NCBI GenBank assembly: GCA_024409165.1
Contig: JAKSUE010000051.1
Coordinates: forward strand, 1-8,330
DNA: 8,330 nucleotides
From: an archaeon
GTDB taxonomy: Archaea > Methanobacteriota > Methanobacteria > Methanobacteriales > Methanobacteriaceae
Direction: 5' to 3'
The translations under genes and the position numbers were made by a program. The notes under the pieces were generated by a model. That model saw only the letters and a list, made by a program, of their open reading frames with translations, searched no databases and was not told the DNA's origin. Positions 7,434 through 8,330 of this stretch are shown piece after piece. The first letter of the stretch is position 1. Each line of letters begins with the position of its first letter.

Positions 7434-8168
7434 ATGGCAATTAAAGACGGAGATTTTGTAAGATTAGATTTTACTGGAAAAATAAAAGAAACTGATGAAG
7501 TATTTGATACTACTCTTGCTGATGTAGCTGAAGAAGCAGGTATTCTCATTGAACAAAAAGAATATGGTCCAATTCCAATCGTTGTTGGTGGAGGTCACTT
7601 ATTAAAAGCAATTGAAGAAGCTATTATTGGTGTTGAAGCTGGTGAATCTGTACACATTTCTGTAACTCCTGAAAACGGATTTGGTCAAAGAGATTCTAAT
7701 TTAATTCAATTAATCCCTATGAAAGAATTCAAAAAACAAGGTATGAACCCTGTAAGAGGTATGAAAATTAGTACTGACAATGGTACTGGAAAAATTATCT
7801 CTGTTAACGGTGGAAGAGTAAAAGTCGATTTCAACCATGATTTAGCTGGTAAAAACTTAGAATACGATGTTTCTGTTATTGAAATCATTGAAGATGACGA
7901 AGAAAAAATCAAAAGTATGATTCAATTACACTATGCTTACCCTAACATGGACTTAGACAAAACTGAAATTAAAATCGATGGTGACAAAGTAAGTATCAAA
8001 TTAGATGAAATCACTAGATTTGATCAAAAATCTTACATGGATGTTACCTTTGCAAGATTCAGAATTTCCAAAGACATTTGGGACAACATGGATTACGAAA
8101 AAGTTGAATTCGTAGATGCATTTGAGAAAAAAGTAGAAGAAGCTCCTGAAGAGGAAGCTGAAGAATAA
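7434..8168 (+). CDS. Long archaeal FKBP-type peptidyl-prolyl cis-trans isomerase (SlyD-like)
   Basis: This 244-residue cytoplasmic protein would speed Xaa-Pro isomerisation and act as a folding chaperone. The FKBP fold starts at GDFVRLDFTGKI (6-17), with FDTT (24-27), YGPIPIVVGGGHLLKAIEEAIIGVEAGE (44-71 overall) and PENGFGQRD (79-87). An insert-in-flap chaperone domain follows at about 88-138. VDFNHDLAGKNLEYDV (131-146) closes the fold. Residues about 155-230 form the additional C-terminal domain found in long archaeal FKBPs, and the tail EEAPEEEAEE is strongly acidic. The base of the active site reads LLKAIEE where canonical members have an IPGWE-like stretch, and NHDLAGK has Asp where Pro is common, so isomerase activity could be reduced. 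The ATG follows AGGAGA (7420-7425) by 8 bases. Mixed codon use suggests good expression. Confidence 0.92.
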   Translation: MAIKDGDFVRLDFTGKIKETDEVFDTTLADVAEEAGILIEQKEYGPIPIVVGGGHLLKAIEEAIIGVEAGESVHISVTPENGFGQRDSNLIQLIPMKEFKKQGMNPVRGMKISTDNGTGKIISVNGGRVKVDFNHDLAGKNLEYDVSVIEIIEDDEEKIKSMIQLHYAYPNMDLDKTEIKIDGDKVSIKLDEITRFDQKSYMDVTFARFRISKDIWDNMDYEKVEFVDAFEKKVEEAPEEEAEE

Positions 8169-8330
8169 TTTTATTCTTTTCTATTTTTTACTTTTTCTTT
8201 TTTTCTTTTTTTTTTAGTTTTATTGTGTTTATTTTATTTTTAGTTTTTCTTTTTCTTTCTTTCTTTTTTAGCTTTTTCTGCTTGTTTTTTTTTGTTTTTT
8301 TTTGTTTTTTTTTTTTTTTGTTTTTTTTTT
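8169..8330 (+). other. Extreme T-rich tract after the FKBP gene, ending in T9G units
   Basis: By my count about 80% of these bases are T, with only nine A and none after 8270. The first part has runs of C-separated T and probably ends FKBP transcripts by U-tract termination. From 8284 the sequence is G followed by 9 T, G and 9 T, G and 15 T, G and at least 10 T, with G at 8284, 8294, 8304 and 8320. No coding frame is credible. Because it runs off the window edge, its full extent and what follows are unknown. Confidence 0.7.

Noticed and set aside
7706..7912. Antisense open frame inside the FKBP gene
   Set aside because: Low-complexity Ser/Ile/Leu shadow opposite conserved FKBP domains.

Overview
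The window looks like chromosomal DNA from a low-GC hydrogen-using methanogen of the order Methanobacteriales. A gut genus such as Methanosphaera or Methanobrevibacter would fit, but genus is an inference. The grounds are a complete mvhDGAB hydrogenase operon, archaeal-type promoters (BRE/TATA boxes), GGAGG-type ribosome binding sites, a long archaeal FKBP, very AT-rich spacers with heavy T-tracts on the coding strand, and AT-ending codons. All recognised genes lie on the + strand.

Region 1-260 is a leader. It may carry the last codons of an upstream gene, then a palindrome, a TATA candidate and an inverted repeat just before mvhD. Region 261-4308 holds mvhD, mvhG, mvhA and mvhB, separated by only 20, 2 and 15 bases, each with its own Shine-Dalgarno. 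Together they encode the F420-non-reducing [NiFe] hydrogenase (MvhA large and MvhG small subunits), the [2Fe-2S] adaptor MvhD that passes electrons to heterodisulfide reductase, and the 12-motif polyferredoxin MvhB. The operon ends in a strikingly bacterial-looking hairpin plus U-tract with a UUCG tetraloop (4353-4387).

Region 4539-5789 is pyrC (dihydroorotase, pyrimidine synthesis). It is followed by a pyrimidine-rich spacer with five near-copies of a 14-base T-rich motif. Region 5955-7154 encodes an HNGH-motif nucleotidyltransferase that resembles bacterial TmcAL/YlbM, probably read from a leaderless mRNA. Region 7434-8168 encodes a long archaeal FKBP-type prolyl isomerase with a SlyD-like insert domain, an extra C-terminal domain and an acidic tail. 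The window ends in about 160 bases that are roughly 80% T on the + strand, closing with T9G units.

The hydrogenase genes use many C-ending codons (AAC, TAC, GAC), as expected for very highly expressed genes. pyrC and the nucleotidyltransferase prefer AAT, TAT and GAT. The three downstream genes look like separately transcribed housekeeping genes, each with its own TATA candidate. I see no mobile element, CRISPR array, tRNA or rRNA, and no clear new multi-gene system. The most unusual points are the UUCG terminator, an Asp-for-Cys change in one MvhB cluster motif, a shared TCGAA-N8-TCGAA element before two genes, and the archaeal TmcAL-like protein.
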